A stretch of DNA of 64,000 bases from Bacteroidales bacterium (GCA_004552965.1 SFMU01000002.1:1-64000), one strand, 5' to 3'. Numbered from the stretch's first letter, positions 54,328 to 63,075 are shown. The notes: generated by a model not told the origin, from the letters alone. A program made the numbers and translations.

Positions 54328-55617
54328 CTATATCACGTTGATGATGAAGTAGTTCTTCTTGCCTTTCTGGGCCAGGATGTACTTGCCGTCCATAATGTCC
54401 TTCTCGCTGACCTCATAGTTGATGTCGGTGACCTTGTCCTTGTTGATGCTGACACCTCCTCCGGCAGTCATCTTCCTGGCCTCGCCCTTTGAAGGGAAGA
54501 CTCCGGTCCTGACTGCGAGGAAGTCAAGGATGTTGCAAGGCAGCTCCGACTTCGGAACATCGAAGGTCGGAACACCGTTGAAGACGGCCAGGAAGGTCTT
54601 CTCGTCAAGCTTGCGCAGTTCCTCCGAAGTGGAGTTGCCGAAGAGCATCTTCGATGCGGCAAGCGCATTGGCATATTCAGTCTCCCCGTGGATCATGATG
54701 GTTACTTCCTTGGCGAGGAGCTGCTGGAGGGATCTGCGTCCCGGATCCTGGCGATGCTCTTCTATCGCGGACTCGATGGTCTCCCTGTCCAGCATTGTGA
54801 ATATCTTGATGTACTTTTCGGCATCGTCGTCGGCGACATTGAGCCAGAACTGGTAGAACTCATAAGGGGAGGTCTTCTTCGGGTCGAGCCAGATGTTGCC
54901 CTTCTCGGTCTTGCCGAACTTTGTGCCGTCGGACTTGGTGATGAGAGGGCAGGTGAGGGCAAAGGCCTGTTCGCCGAGGGTACGGCGGATCAGTTCGGTT
55001 CCGGTAGTGATGTTGCCCCACTGGTCTGCTCCTCCGAGCTGGAGTCTCACTCCCTCGTGCTCGTACAGGTAGAGGAAATCGTAGCCCTGGAGAAGCTGGT
55101 AGCTGAACTCCGTGAAGGACATGCCCTCCGAGGAGTCACGGCTGAGACGCTTCTTTACGGAATCCTTGCTCATCATGTAGTTGACAGTGATGAGCTTGCC
55201 GATGTCTCGGGCAAAGTTGATGAAGGTGTAGTCCTTCATCCAGTCGTAGTTGTTGACAAGTTTTGCGGCGTTCGGAGAGTCGGAATCGAAATCAAGGAAC
55301 CTGCCGAGCTGTGCCTTGATGCATTCGACATTGTGACCGAGGGTCTCCTCGTCGAGAAGGTTGCGCTCCGCAGATTTCATCGAAGGGTCTCCTATCATAC
55401 CGGTTGCTCCACCCACAAGAGCGTACGGCTTGTGCCCGCAGTTCTGGAAATGCTTGAGAATCATGATACTGACCAGATGGCCTATGTGAAGTGAGTCTCC
55501 TGTCGGATCGATGCCTACATAGGCGGCTGCCGGTCCTTTCATCAATTCTTCTTCTGCTCCCGGGGTGATGTCATGGATCATTCCCCTCCACTTGAGTTCT
55601 TCTACGAAATTCTTCAT
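54328..55617 (-). CDS. tyrS: Tyrosyl-tRNA synthetase
   Basis: This class I synthetase of 429 residues charges tRNA-Tyr. It has the HIGH motif in [11 protein letters not shown], a KMSKS-equivalent KFGKTEKG, and a C-terminal S4-like RNA-binding domain ([21 protein letters not shown]). It is the first gene of a six-gene minus-strand series that continues through rbfA, polA and rsmG. Confidence 0.97.
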   Translation of the reverse strand: MKNFVEELKWRGMIHDITPGAEEELMKGPAAAYVGIDPTGDSLHIGHLVSIMILKHFQNCGHKPYALVGGATGMIGDPSMKSAERNLLDEETLGHNVECIKAQLGRFLDFDSDSPNAAKLVNNYDWMKDYTFINFARDIGKLITVNYMMSKDSVKKRLSRDSSEGMSFTEFSYQLLQGYDFLYLYEHEGVRLQLGGADQWGNITTGTELIRRTLGEQAFALTCPLITKSDGTKFGKTEKGNIWLDPKKTSPYEFYQFWLNVADDDAEKYIKIFTMLDRETIESAIEEHRQDPGRRSLQQLLAKEVTIMIHGETEYANALAASKMLFGNSTSEELRKLDEKTFLAVFNGVPTFDVPKSELPCNILDFLAVRTGVFPSKGEARKMTAGGGVSINKDKVTDINYEVSEKDIMDGKYILAQKGKKNYFIINVI

Positions 55618-55664
55618 CTGTATCTTTTGACGATTTATTGTAATCCAATATGTTCTGAAATATG

Positions 55665-55672
55665 CAAATTTA
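55665..55672 (-). promoter_or_regulatory. -7 promoter element of the tyrS operon
   Basis: TAAATTTG on the minus strand, with a leader of about 40 bases. I see no strong terminator or other promoter until rsmG, about 6.7 kb away. No T-box is present. Confidence 0.55.
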
Positions 55673-55685
55673 GGTAAAAAATAGT

Positions 55686-55693
55686 TAACTTTG
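55686..55693 (+). promoter_or_regulatory. -7 promoter element of tpiA
   Basis: TAACTTTG on the plus strand, 13 bases from the divergent tyrS element. The leader would be about 57 bases. Confidence 0.55.
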
Positions 55694-55756
55694 CCGTCTG
55701 CATGATAATATAATCATGGTATTATCGGAAAACAAACTGTAAAAGCATATTTTGAA

Positions 55757-56512
55757 ATGAGAAAGAAGATCGTAGCCGGAAACTGGAAGATGAACACTAC
55801 CGTTCCGGAGGGCGTTGAACTCGCCAAGGCAGTCGTAGCAAAGTCAGCAGATGTCCCTGCAGACGTCAAACTCATCATCGCAACTCCTGCAACCCATCTC
55901 GTCCCTGTGGCAGAGGTAGTCAAGGGTTCTGCAGTCGGCCTCTCTGCCGAAAACTGCGCCGACAAGGAGAAAGGTGCCTATACCGGTGAGATTTCCGCTG
56001 CAATGGTTGCATCTACAGGTGCTGAATACACCATTCTCGGACACTCCGAGCGCCGTCAGTACTATGGCGAGACCGATGCAAAACTCGTCGAGAAGACAAA
56101 GCTCGCCCTTGCCAACAATCTCGGTGTCATCCTCTGTGTCGGAGAGACCCTTGAAGAGCGCGAGGCCGGAAAGCATTTCGATGTGGTAAAGGCACAGACC
56201 GTCAATGTCCTTGCCAACTTCACCGCTCAGGACATGAAGAACATCATCATCGCCTATGAACCTGTCTGGGCAATCGGAACCGGCAAGACCGCAACGGCAG
56301 AGCAGGCTGAGGAGATCCACGCCTACATCCGCAATGTCCTCGCCGAGCAGTTCGACGCCCAGGTCGCAGAGGACACCACAATCCTCTACGGAGGTTCATG
56401 CAAGCCTTCCAATGCCAAGGAGCTCTTTGCAAAACCGGACATCGACGGTGGCCTCATCGGCGGCGCAGCACTCAAGGCTGACGATTTCATCGCCATTGCC
56501 CAGAGCTACTAG
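55757..56512 (+). CDS. tpiA: Triosephosphate isomerase
   Basis: This 251-residue TIM-barrel enzyme interconverts the triose phosphates. GNWKMN, LGHSERR (His) and [14 protein letters not shown] (Glu) give the catalytic residues; GGSCKPSN and GLIGGAAL bind phosphate. As with the aldolase gene, codon use is strongly biased. A long hairpin terminator follows. Confidence 0.98.
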   Translation: MRKKIVAGNWKMNTTVPEGVELAKAVVAKSADVPADVKLIIATPATHLVPVAEVVKGSAVGLSAENCADKEKGAYTGEISAAMVASTGAEYTILGHSERRQYYGETDAKLVEKTKLALANNLGVILCVGETLEEREAGKHFDVVKAQTVNVLANFTAQDMKNIIIAYEPVWAIGTGKTATAEQAEEIHAYIRNVLAEQFDAQVAEDTTILYGGSCKPSNAKELFAKPDIDGGLIGGAALKADDFIAIAQSY

Positions 56513-56540
56513 TCCGCTCCATCCTTAACGGCAGAAAAGA

Positions 56541-56579
56541 CCGACCGGAAAGTCAATTCGACTTTCCGGCCGGCTTTTT
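56541..56579 (+). terminator. tpiA terminator
   Basis: CCGACCGGAAAGTC and GACTTTCCGGCCGG form a 14-pair stem (one mismatch) with a five-base loop and a T-run. Clear rho-independent terminator. Confidence 0.88.
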
Positions 56580-56663
56580 CATTTGTATCTGTAGCCCGGG
56601 TCGCCGTGCCGAAGCAGATTGAGAGACGGATCAGAATGATTGAAGTGAAGGTGCTGTCGGCTG

Positions 56664-56760
56664 TGCTCCGTGGCAGATGGTGCCGGGAGGCATTGGCTCC
56701 CGAAAAGGGAAGGGACCCACGAAGTGGGAAGGACCTCCCGGCACCATCTGCCACGGAGCA
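56664..56760. repeat. Long inverted repeat (27-bp perfect stem, 43-base loop)
   Basis: 56664-56690 and 56734-56760 are exact reverse complements; the core is CTCCGTGGCAGATGGTGCCG. The loop itself holds two small hairpins, TCCC-GAAAA-GGGA and CCCAC-GAA-GTGGG. There is no T-run, and tpiA already has a terminator upstream, so plain termination is not an adequate explanation. The element lies between convergent genes, where a structured RNA, a REP-like element or a remnant of a small mobile repeat could sit. Confidence 0.9.
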
Positions 56761-56888
56761 ATCATGAACCAGCTATTTCTCCAGCATGGGCATTGGCTCC
56801 CGAAAAGGGTAGGGACCCACGAAGTGGGAAGGCCCTCCCGGTACCATCTGCCACGGAGCTGTCATGGACTGGCTATTCCTCCGGCATA
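56690..56888. repeat. 100-bp tandem direct repeat overlapping the peptidase 3' end
   Basis: Two copies start at 56690 and 56790, exactly 100 bases apart. The first 70 bases differ at only about four positions; the last 30 are more diverged. The second copy runs into the final codons and stop of the C1 peptidase gene on the minus strand. The corresponding part of the first copy also reads as ATG-x-GAG-x-TAG, as if a gene end had been duplicated. The right arm of the inverted repeat is present in both copies; the left arm occurs once. Confidence 0.9.
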
Positions 56889-58267
56889 AACATCGGATCC
56901 CAGGCAGGAAGCAACTCCGGCTTCTGCTTCAGCATATTCAGAACATCCGCAGGAACATATTTCTCTTCTGCGACCAGACGGAACATATATTCATCGAACC
57001 ACTCGTCAGTCATGATGTAGTTGCCCTTGTACCCCGCAGAAGCGCCCCAGCTATTCTCTACCATCCACTTGACAGGAACACCATCCTTGATGTCCACGGC
57101 AATCAGAGTCATCGCATGCGAAGAACCACTCGCATGAGTCATGACCCTCTCCTTCTTGTCCATCCCGAAAGACGTCCCAAGCAAAGACTCATAATCATAA
57201 TTGGCAAGATCCAGGACTCCACGCTTCCGGTCGGCGAACTTGCCGACATCACAAGAGAAATACATCGCAGTGTCATCCTTGATGGACGCAATTGCAATCT
57301 CCTTGATCCTCTCGATCGGAAGATTCACATACAGCCAGTTGCCACCTTCATAGACATGCCTGTCAAAGTCTATCTCATACACCTTGCCATACTCCCTCGT
57401 CGGATCGTTCATCAGCATCACATACCCCTTGTTGAGATCCTTGCCCACAAACTCGTCGCGGAATGAAGCAGGAGTGTATTTCTTCGTGCTGACCAGCTCA
57501 TCCTTGGCATTGTAGAAACTCCACTCGAACTCGACAGGAGGCTCACCCAGGCAGAGCACCAGAATCCTGTAGATTTCCTTGAGCATCTCCTTCTTGAGGT
57601 TCTGGCAATCCTTGGCCTTAGCCTCGCGAAGTCTCAGCCCATATTCACGCAGCTTCGTGGAAAGCTGGACTCTCATAGCCGAAGTGTTCTCCGAACAGTA
57701 GGTCTCCGGCATCGTTTCCGAAGGCACGAGCCCGTACTTCATCACCAGGTTCGAAACCCCCGTAAACTGCCCGCCATCGCTCAGCGGATTGCTGAACAGC
57801 CAGTCGACCTTCCTGTCATCGAAGCCCAGGTCCTTCGTGTCGATCACACCCTGAAGGAACAGATTGGCTTTCTCGAGCTGGTCATAGAAAAAGAGATAGT
57901 TCTGGGAGAAAGTGAATTCGCCCATGTTCTTCTCCTGGATTGCCTTGGCCCTGAGGACATTCAGACCGGTGAACAGCCAGCAGCGTCCCGATGACTTCTG
58001 GTCGGTCCTCCCCTTTGTGGTCACCATGTCTGAGAAATGCGTGTCTATCATGGCCGCATTCTCGCTGTTGGCAGCAAGGACGGACATGGAAGTCGTGTTC
58101 AGGGCATTCTTGATTGCCTTGTCGGACGGGGTGCCCTTGTAGCCGGTCCTGATTTCATTCAGAATCTCTTGAGTGATAGCGCCTTTGGATGTCTGTCCAC
58201 TGGCAAGGAAGCCTGATGCCATCATGAGAATGATGGTGGCGAAAGCGGTTTTTCCTCTCATGTTCAT
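56873..58267 (-). CDS. Secreted bleomycin-hydrolase-like C1 peptidase (aminopeptidase C type)
   Basis: This 464-residue papain-superfamily peptidase resembles PepC/bleomycin hydrolase. The catalytic Cys96 lies in SSGRCWLFTGLN, the His in SGSSHAMTLIAVD and the Asn in VENSWGASAGYKG. Unlike classical PepC it has a signal peptide (GKTAFATIILMMASGFLASGQ), so it works in the periplasm or outside. Two ATGs occur at codons 1 and 3. Its last codons fall inside the 100-bp repeat unit. Confidence 0.92.
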   Translation of the reverse strand: MNMRGKTAFATIILMMASGFLASGQTSKGAITQEILNEIRTGYKGTPSDKAIKNALNTTSMSVLAANSENAAMIDTHFSDMVTTKGRTDQKSSGRCWLFTGLNVLRAKAIQEKNMGEFTFSQNYLFFYDQLEKANLFLQGVIDTKDLGFDDRKVDWLFSNPLSDGGQFTGVSNLVMKYGLVPSETMPETYCSENTSAMRVQLSTKLREYGLRLREAKAKDCQNLKKEMLKEIYRILVLCLGEPPVEFEWSFYNAKDELVSTKKYTPASFRDEFVGKDLNKGYVMLMNDPTREYGKVYEIDFDRHVYEGGNWLYVNLPIERIKEIAIASIKDDTAMYFSCDVGKFADRKRGVLDLANYDYESLLGTSFGMDKKERVMTHASGSSHAMTLIAVDIKDGVPVKWMVENSWGASAGYKGNYIMTDEWFDEYMFRLVAEEKYVPADVLNMLKQKPELLPAWDPMFMPEE

Positions 58268-58352
58268 TGAATCGTTTGTGGTCTGTTTCCATCAAAATTA
58301 ATCATTTCTTTAGGCAAAAACGAAGAAAAGTCAGTAATTTGCATCTTTGAAT

Positions 58353-59309
58353 ATGCTGAAATCCTGGAAAACAAAGACTATTCTGCTTCTCATCGCGACC
58401 ATCGCCCTGGCTCTCTTCGACCTCTGCACGGGCGGAGGCGGACTGTCCCTGCCGTCCGGAATCGTGTTCGACAGAATCCGTCTCCCGCGAATGCTGACCG
58501 CCGTCTTCTGCGGCGCCTCCCTTTCGCTGTCCGGCCTTCTGATGCAGGGCATATTCAGAAATCCTCTTGCCGACCCTCACATCATGGGCGTCAGTTCGGG
58601 CGCCGGAGTCGGGGCTGCAGTTGCCACACTGGTGTCAGGGACAGCCCTTCCGCTGACCATCTCGAGCCTTACCGTAGCAGGATCGGCCTTTCTTGGAGCC
58701 ATCCTTTCAGCCCTCCTGATCACTGCCGCCGCCTCCAGATTCAGGGATTCCGCCACCCTTCTGGTCTTCGGAGTCATGCTCGGATTCGTTTTCAGCGCAC
58801 TGATTTCGATTCTTGAATATTCAGCCTCGGCGGAGAGTCTGAAAACCTATTACAGCTGGTCTGCAGGCAGTTTCTCGGGAAGCAGGACAACCGAAGTCGT
58901 TTTTCTCGGAATATGCCTGCTCGCAGGTCTCGTCATTTCATCCCTGCTTTCCCGCCGTCTGGACATCATCCTTTTCGGCGATGAATATGCCCTCCTGGTT
59001 GGCGAAAAACCATCTGCAATCCGGATTGCCGCACTTGGCGCCGGTTGCCTGATGACGGGAGCGGTAACCGCTTTCTGCGGCCCTCTCGGCTTTGTCGGGA
59101 TTGTCGGTCCCCACCTGTCAAGGGCCTACCTCGGCACTTCAGTCCATCGGCGGATCATCCCTTGCACTGTCTTGGCCGGAGCCGCGCTCTCGCTTGTCGC
59201 CGACATCATCTCACAGGTTTTCCCGACCCCGCTGCCAGTCGGCAGCACAATCGCGATGATTGGTATACCGATTGTCCTCTACATCCTCATATCTCACAGA
59301 AATGCTTGA
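58353..59309 (+). CDS. FecCD/BtuC-type ABC transporter permease
   Basis: This 318-residue permease of the siderophore/cobalamin family has about nine or ten helices and the conserved segments IRLPRMLTAVFCGASLSLSG, NPLADPHIMGVSSGAG and GPLGFVGIVGPHLSR. An in-frame TTG precedes ATG 58353 by six bases. It is followed by an ATPase gene overlapping by eight bases. No binding protein or TonB receptor is in the window, so the substrate (iron chelate, heme or B12) cannot be told. Confidence 0.92.
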   Translation: MLKSWKTKTILLLIATIALALFDLCTGGGGLSLPSGIVFDRIRLPRMLTAVFCGASLSLSGLLMQGIFRNPLADPHIMGVSSGAGVGAAVATLVSGTALPLTISSLTVAGSAFLGAILSALLITAAASRFRDSATLLVFGVMLGFVFSALISILEYSASAESLKTYYSWSAGSFSGSRTTEVVFLGICLLAGLVISSLLSRRLDIILFGDEYALLVGEKPSAIRIAALGAGCLMTGAVTAFCGPLGFVGIVGPHLSRAYLGTSVHRRIIPCTVLAGAALSLVADIISQVFPTPLPVGSTIAMIGIPIVLYILISHRNA

Positions 59310-59913
59310 ACTTCGGAATCTTACAGTAGGCTATCGCAAAGTGGCCGCTGGACCGCTCGACCGCTCATTCGCCGATGGAGAATGTGTCATGCTTTGCGGC
59401 TCCAACGGAAGCGGCAAGACTACTCTGATGAAGACGATTGCCGGCCTGATACCGCCTCTGGGTGGCTCATTCAGTGTCAGTGGCAAGACTGTCATGGTTC
59501 CCACCCGGATCAGCAAGGTCAAAGGATTCACGGTGCGCGAATTCATTCAGACGAGCATCCGCACCGGCATTGCCGGAGCCTCGGATGTGCGCGAAGCTGT
59601 GGACAGGGCTGTGGATCTGTTGAGACTTGGGCATATTCAGAATTGCGACATCAGCCATGTCAGCGACGGAGAATTCCAGAAGGCTTGCATTGCGACAGCA
59701 TTCACCCGCGACTGTTCTGTGATGCTTCTGGATGAGCCGACTGCATTCCTCGATGTCGCAAACAGGATCATGGTTCTGAGTACCCTGAAGGAAATCGCTT
59801 CTGCAACCGGTACCACGGTCCTTTTCTCGACCCATGATATCCACGACGGAGCGATCTATTCCGATTCGGTCATTGATCTTGGCGGCGGAAGCCTGATCCC
59901 TCCTGTTGCCTGA
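59302..59913 (+). CDS. Short ABC transporter ATPase paired with the FecCD permease
   Basis: This 203-residue ATPase has Walker A GSNGSGKTT, Walker B SVMLLDEPTAFLD and the His-switch STHD. It is about 50 residues shorter than FecE/BtuD; the C-terminal extension is missing. The signature reads VSDGEFQK instead of LSGGQ, and at the Q-loop position (VPTRISKVKGFTVREF) a Thr stands where Gln is expected. Either this is a divergent but working subfamily or the pump is slow or degraded. ATG 59302 is chosen because the upstream extension overlaps the permease frame. Confidence 0.85.
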   Translation: MLELRNLTVGYRKVAAGPLDRSFADGECVMLCGSNGSGKTTLMKTIAGLIPPLGGSFSVSGKTVMVPTRISKVKGFTVREFIQTSIRTGIAGASDVREAVDRAVDLLRLGHIQNCDISHVSDGEFQKACIATAFTRDCSVMLLDEPTAFLDVANRIMVLSTLKEIASATGTTVLFSTHDIHDGAIYSDSVIDLGGGSLIPPVA

Positions 59914-59952
59914 AAAAAAAGTTTGACCCTGCTGTTTCCGGCAGGGTCAAAC
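59913..59952. terminator. Bidirectional terminator between the ABC ATPase and histone-like gene
   Basis: GTTTGACCCTGC and GCAGGGTCAAAC form a perfect 12-pair stem with an 8-base loop. Eight A on the left give a T-run for minus-strand transcripts; CTCTTG follows on the plus side. Confidence 0.88.
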
Positions 59953-59978
59953 TCTTGATTGGTCTTTGGCAAGGATTA

Positions 59979-60152
59979 CTACTTTGCTGCAGCAACTGAT
60001 TCCTTTCTGAACTCCTTGAGATCTTTCATGAGTTCGAGAGCGGCCTTGCGTGCGCGTGCGCCAGCAGCTTTGTTTCCCTTTGCGACCTGTGCGTCAGCAT
60101 TGGTGACGAAGTCATTGAGTTCTGCCTTGATTTTGGCAACGAGTGTTTCCAT
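59979..60152 (-). CDS. Histone H1-like protein Hc1
   Basis: This 57-residue protein starts METLVAKIKAELNDFV and ends in an Ala/Lys-rich helix (KGNKAAGARARKAALELMKD). It matches the small Hc1/histone H1-like proteins common in Bacteroidota, which are thought to bind DNA and help compact the nucleoid. It is the second nucleoid protein in the window besides HU. It ends just before a strong terminator. Confidence 0.85.
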   Translation of the reverse strand: METLVAKIKAELNDFVTNADAQVAKGNKAAGARARKAALELMKDLKEFRKESVAAAK

Positions 60153-60294
60153 TTTACTGTTTTTTATGAATTATTAGTTGAACTTGGGTTTATTTTCAAA
60201 GCATTACCGCTCCAATGTGCACTTATGACAGGCCTAATAAAACAATTTATCAATTAAAAAACAAAAAAATCTGATTTTTTTCCGGAGCGGTAGT
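60153..60294. other. A/T-rich gap with distant 9-bp inverted repeat
   Basis: There is no gene. TACCGCTCC at 60205-60213 and GGAGCGGTA at 60284-60292 are exact reverse complements 70 bases apart. Between them lies an A-tract/T-tract (AAAAAAATCTGATTTTTTT) that may end the pth transcript. The gap must also hold the Hc1 promoter, which I cannot place with confidence. Confidence 0.4.
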
Positions 60295-60891
60295 TCAGAT
60301 ACCGGACTCCGGAGTTTCTTCCTTTTTCGGTTTGACGTTCAGGAAGTTCATAGCCCTGTCCGGGCCGATCGTGGCGAAATTCCGGCAACCTTCGATGACC
60401 CTTTTGCAGATCTGGGGCATTGCCTGCATTTCCTCGTCACTGAGTTCCCCGATCACATAGTCGACTTGCTGGCCTCTGGCGAAGTCGTTGCCGATGCCTA
60501 CCCTGATTCTGGCCCATGAGGTGCTTTCCAGCCGGGCCTGGATGTCTTTGAGCCCGTTGTGGCCACCGTCGCTTCCGCTTTTCCTCATCCTCAAGGTCCC
60601 GAAGGGAAGATTCAGATCGTCACAGATCACAATGAGATTCTCCAACGGAATTTCGAGCTTGTTCACCCAATATCTGACAGCGTTGCCACTGAGATTCATG
60701 TAGGTGGACGGCTTCAGCAGAGTGAAGGTCCTTCCTTTGAACTTTACCTGGGCGATGTCGCCGTATCTTTCAGTTGAAAAAACAGCATTGGATGCCTGTG
60801 CCCAGGCATCCAACACCATAAATCCCATGTTATGTCTGGTACGAGCGTACTCTGCGCCGATGTTTCCCAATCCTGCGACGAGATAGTTCAT
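60295..60891 (-). CDS. pth: Peptidyl-tRNA hydrolase
   Basis: Pth recycles peptidyl-tRNA. The 198-residue protein has GLGNIGAEYARTRHNMGF with catalytic His20, KPSTYMNLSGNAVRYW and the GGHNGLKDI motif. It follows rplY by 21 bases, a common pairing. Confidence 0.96.
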   Translation of the reverse strand: MNYLVAGLGNIGAEYARTRHNMGFMVLDAWAQASNAVFSTERYGDIAQVKFKGRTFTLLKPSTYMNLSGNAVRYWVNKLEIPLENLIVICDDLNLPFGTLRMRKSGSDGGHNGLKDIQARLESTSWARIRVGIGNDFARGQQVDYVIGELSDEEMQAMPQICKRVIEGCRNFATIGPDRAMNFLNVKPKKEETPESGI

Positions 60892-60912
60892 ACCCGATGG
60901 ATTAAGTCAGAA

Positions 60913-61482
60913 CTATGCTCCGGCCTGCTTAGCCTGGCGGGTAGCCTTGACTGTGCAGACGATAGTGTTCTTTGAAGAAACTACCTCGATGTTCTCGAAA
61001 GCGAGGTCACCTGCAACGATTCTCTTCTCGATGTCGAGATCGGTGGTGTCGATGGTGAGCTCGTCAGGAAGGTTGGCCATGACAGCCTTGACCTTGAGAG
61101 ACCTTGCGTTGACTACGAACTTTCCACCCTTCTGGACTCCTACAGGGTGTCCGGTGAATGAAAGCGGAACATTGATGGTGATAGGCTTCTCCTCGTTGAC
61201 GGCAAGGAAATCCACGTGGAGGCAGTTGTCCTTTACAGGGTGGAACTGGAGCTCATGGAGGATGCAGCTGTACTTCTTGCCATTGTCAAGAACGAGGTCG
61301 ACAATGTAGGATGCAGGAGTGCAGATAAGACCCTTGAGATCCTTGTCGGAGACTGTGAAAAGTACGTTCTCCATTCCGAGGCCATAGAGATTGCATGGTA
61401 CGAGACCTTCTTTGCGGATAGCCTTGATGACGGCCTTGTTTCCGACTTCGCGGACAGTGCCGCTCAATTCAAAATGCTTCAT
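60913..61482 (-). CDS. rplY: 50S ribosomal protein L25 (CTC form)
   Basis: This 189-residue protein is the long L25/Ctc type: an N-terminal 5S rRNA-binding domain (MKHFELSGTVREVGNKAV) and a C-terminal beta domain (GHPVGVQKGGKFVVNARSL). It is first in a two-gene unit with pth and has a good promoter about 90 bases upstream. Confidence 0.95.
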   Translation of the reverse strand: MKHFELSGTVREVGNKAVIKAIRKEGLVPCNLYGLGMENVLFTVSDKDLKGLICTPASYIVDLVLDNGKKYSCILHELQFHPVKDNCLHVDFLAVNEEKPITINVPLSFTGHPVGVQKGGKFVVNARSLKVKAVMANLPDELTIDTTDLDIEKRIVAGDLAFENIEVVSSKNTIVCTVKATRQAKQAGA

Positions 61483-61569
61483 TTGATTTTTTGTTAATTG
61501 TGTTACTCAGTTCCGGCATATTCCGGAACCCCATTGCACCAAAAGCACAGAGGCTTCCAAATTGGCGTG

Positions 61570-61577
61570 CAAAGATA
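61570..61577 (-). promoter_or_regulatory. -7 promoter element of rplY-pth
   Basis: TATCTTTG on the minus strand with a TTG 19 bases upstream. The leader of about 80 bases is longer than most in the window and could host translational control. Confidence 0.65.
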
Positions 61578-61620
61578 CGCTTTTTTTCTGAAAACCCAAT
61601 GCTTGCGCCGTGATTTCAGG

Positions 61621-62994
61621 TCATTTCAGAAGGCCGGTCGCCTTGTTCCAGCTTTCCTTCCTGTAATACTGTCTCAGAAGAGGTGTGCCCGAATTCGGAA
61701 GGAACATGCTCACTCCCGAATATGTCCGGAAAGTGATTTCGCTCATGAATTCGGGAGTGTTTGCCTTGAAGACGGTGCAGGCATCCAGGGCCTCGCTGAG
61801 CTCGAGGATATCGGTTTCCTCAGCCCCGCATTGCCTGAATATGTCGACAATGTCGTAGAAGTACCTCCTTCCTGTGGAATTCCGGTGGTACGGCTGAACC
61901 GAGTAGGTGTCGATGCCGCTGATCTGAGTGCGGTATTTCTCGAAAAGCCTGCTGCACACGTCGGCGACATGGTCGAGCCCGTCGGTCCGGGCAATCATCA
62001 CTGTCGACGACCGGTACACGCCGGAACTCTTGTCGTACAGGTCGAAACTCTCCTTGAGCAGCCCGGTGACATCCGGCTCTGCCGATCCGATGAGATAGTC
62101 TGAAATCTTTGTGTAATCGAACATTCCGTTGGCAAGCACCTCGCACGCGGAACCGCAGATGATGTCCGCCTTGTCCTTGAGGGCGTAGAACAGCTCTATC
62201 CCTGCCGTGAAGCACATGTCGAACAGGAGAAAGTCGAGATGGAAAGGTATTCCTTCTGCAAATTCATCGATGTCCAGTTCTTTGCTGTATGAAACCCCGT
62301 TGTGCCTGTAGGTCTCCATCCCGATGCTTCTGGTCATGCCGTAGAACGGGTCTTCGGTGATGTCGTTCTGCGGGACATCGGCCGCAAAAGCCATCTGCGA
62401 TATTCCCGTTTCCTCTCCCTCCAGTTCATCGGCATGCTCTTTCTCGAATTTGCTTGGACTGAAATAGTAGCCTTCTGGCAGCCATCCTGAACCATGTGAT
62501 GAGAAAACCATCCCGTAACCCTTGGCCGGGAATGTCTCCTTCACGAATGAAAGCACTTTCTGCATGGTGGATGTCGAGTTGATGACCGTGCTCTCACCCA
62601 TGGTGAGCAGGGTGTCGGACCGCATCTTCCCTTCGCCGTCGGTGTAGACTCTCCTGAGATAGGATTTGACAGGGACGTAATTGCCCTTGTTCATCAGCTT
62701 GCTGAAGACCAGCAGGACGTTGTCTTTTCTTCGGGCCGTAGGAATGAAGCCTTGCACGAGTTCCTGGTTCATGTCGGAATCCAGATACCCGGCGAGGTCG
62801 TTGTACCCGCTTTCGTAAAAGAGCAGGACCCTCCTGGACTCGATGAATTCCTTCCTGTCTCCCAGGTCTGTCTTATGTGAATATGCATCCTCATCCAGTC
62901 TGGTGTAATTCTCGTCTGGGGTGCAGGCACAGGCAAGAGCGCAGGCGATGATGAGGGCGCAGATGGTGAAAGATGTTGTTTCCGGACGTTTCAT
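61621..62994 (-). CDS. Clostripain-family (C11) lipoprotein
   Basis: This 457-residue protein has a lipoprotein signal (ALACACTPDE) and a caspase-fold clostripain domain. The His lies in GMVFSSHGSGWLPEG and the Cys in LLFDMCFTAGIELFYAL, spaced as in the C11 family. Bacteroidota often carry several such lipoproteins; some members cleave after Arg or Lys. An upstream frame extension to 63045 is rejected because ATG 62994 begins the signal peptide and lies about 42 bases from a promoter element. Confidence 0.88.
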   Translation of the reverse strand: MKRPETTSFTICALIIACALACACTPDENYTRLDEDAYSHKTDLGDRKEFIESRRVLLFYESGYNDLAGYLDSDMNQELVQGFIPTARRKDNVLLVFSKLMNKGNYVPVKSYLRRVYTDGEGKMRSDTLLTMGESTVINSTSTMQKVLSFVKETFPAKGYGMVFSSHGSGWLPEGYYFSPSKFEKEHADELEGEETGISQMAFAADVPQNDITEDPFYGMTRSIGMETYRHNGVSYSKELDIDEFAEGIPFHLDFLLFDMCFTAGIELFYALKDKADIICGSACEVLANGMFDYTKISDYLIGSAEPDVTGLLKESFDLYDKSSGVYRSSTVMIARTDGLDHVADVCSRLFEKYRTQISGIDTYSVQPYHRNSTGRRYFYDIVDIFRQCGAEETDILELSEALDACTVFKANTPEFMSEITFRTYSGVSMFLPNSGTPLLRQYYRKESWNKATGLLK

Positions 62995-63042
62995 GTCATG
63001 TTCCGTTTGTGCTGTCAGGGCACGTTGTCTTTTGACAATTGA

Positions 63043-63050
63043 CAAAGTTA
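63043..63050 (-). promoter_or_regulatory. -7 promoter element of the clostripain gene
   Basis: TAACTTTG on the minus strand. It lies within the spacer of the divergent xerD promoter, so the two promoters are interleaved. Confidence 0.55.
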
Positions 63051-63062
63051 ATATTTTTTGTG

Positions 63063-63070
63063 TATTTTTG
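63063..63070 (+). promoter_or_regulatory. -7 promoter element of xerD, abutting the start codon
   Basis: TATTTTTG with TTG 21 bases upstream (63039-63041). Only five bases separate it from ATG 63076, so the xerD mRNA would begin at or near the start codon. Confidence 0.55.
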
Positions 63071-63075
63071 AGAAT

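Noticed and set aside
56509..57020. Short frames through the repeat element
   Set aside because: They follow the repeat in several frames on both strands and show no protein-like composition; the DNA structure, not a protein, appears to be the conserved feature.
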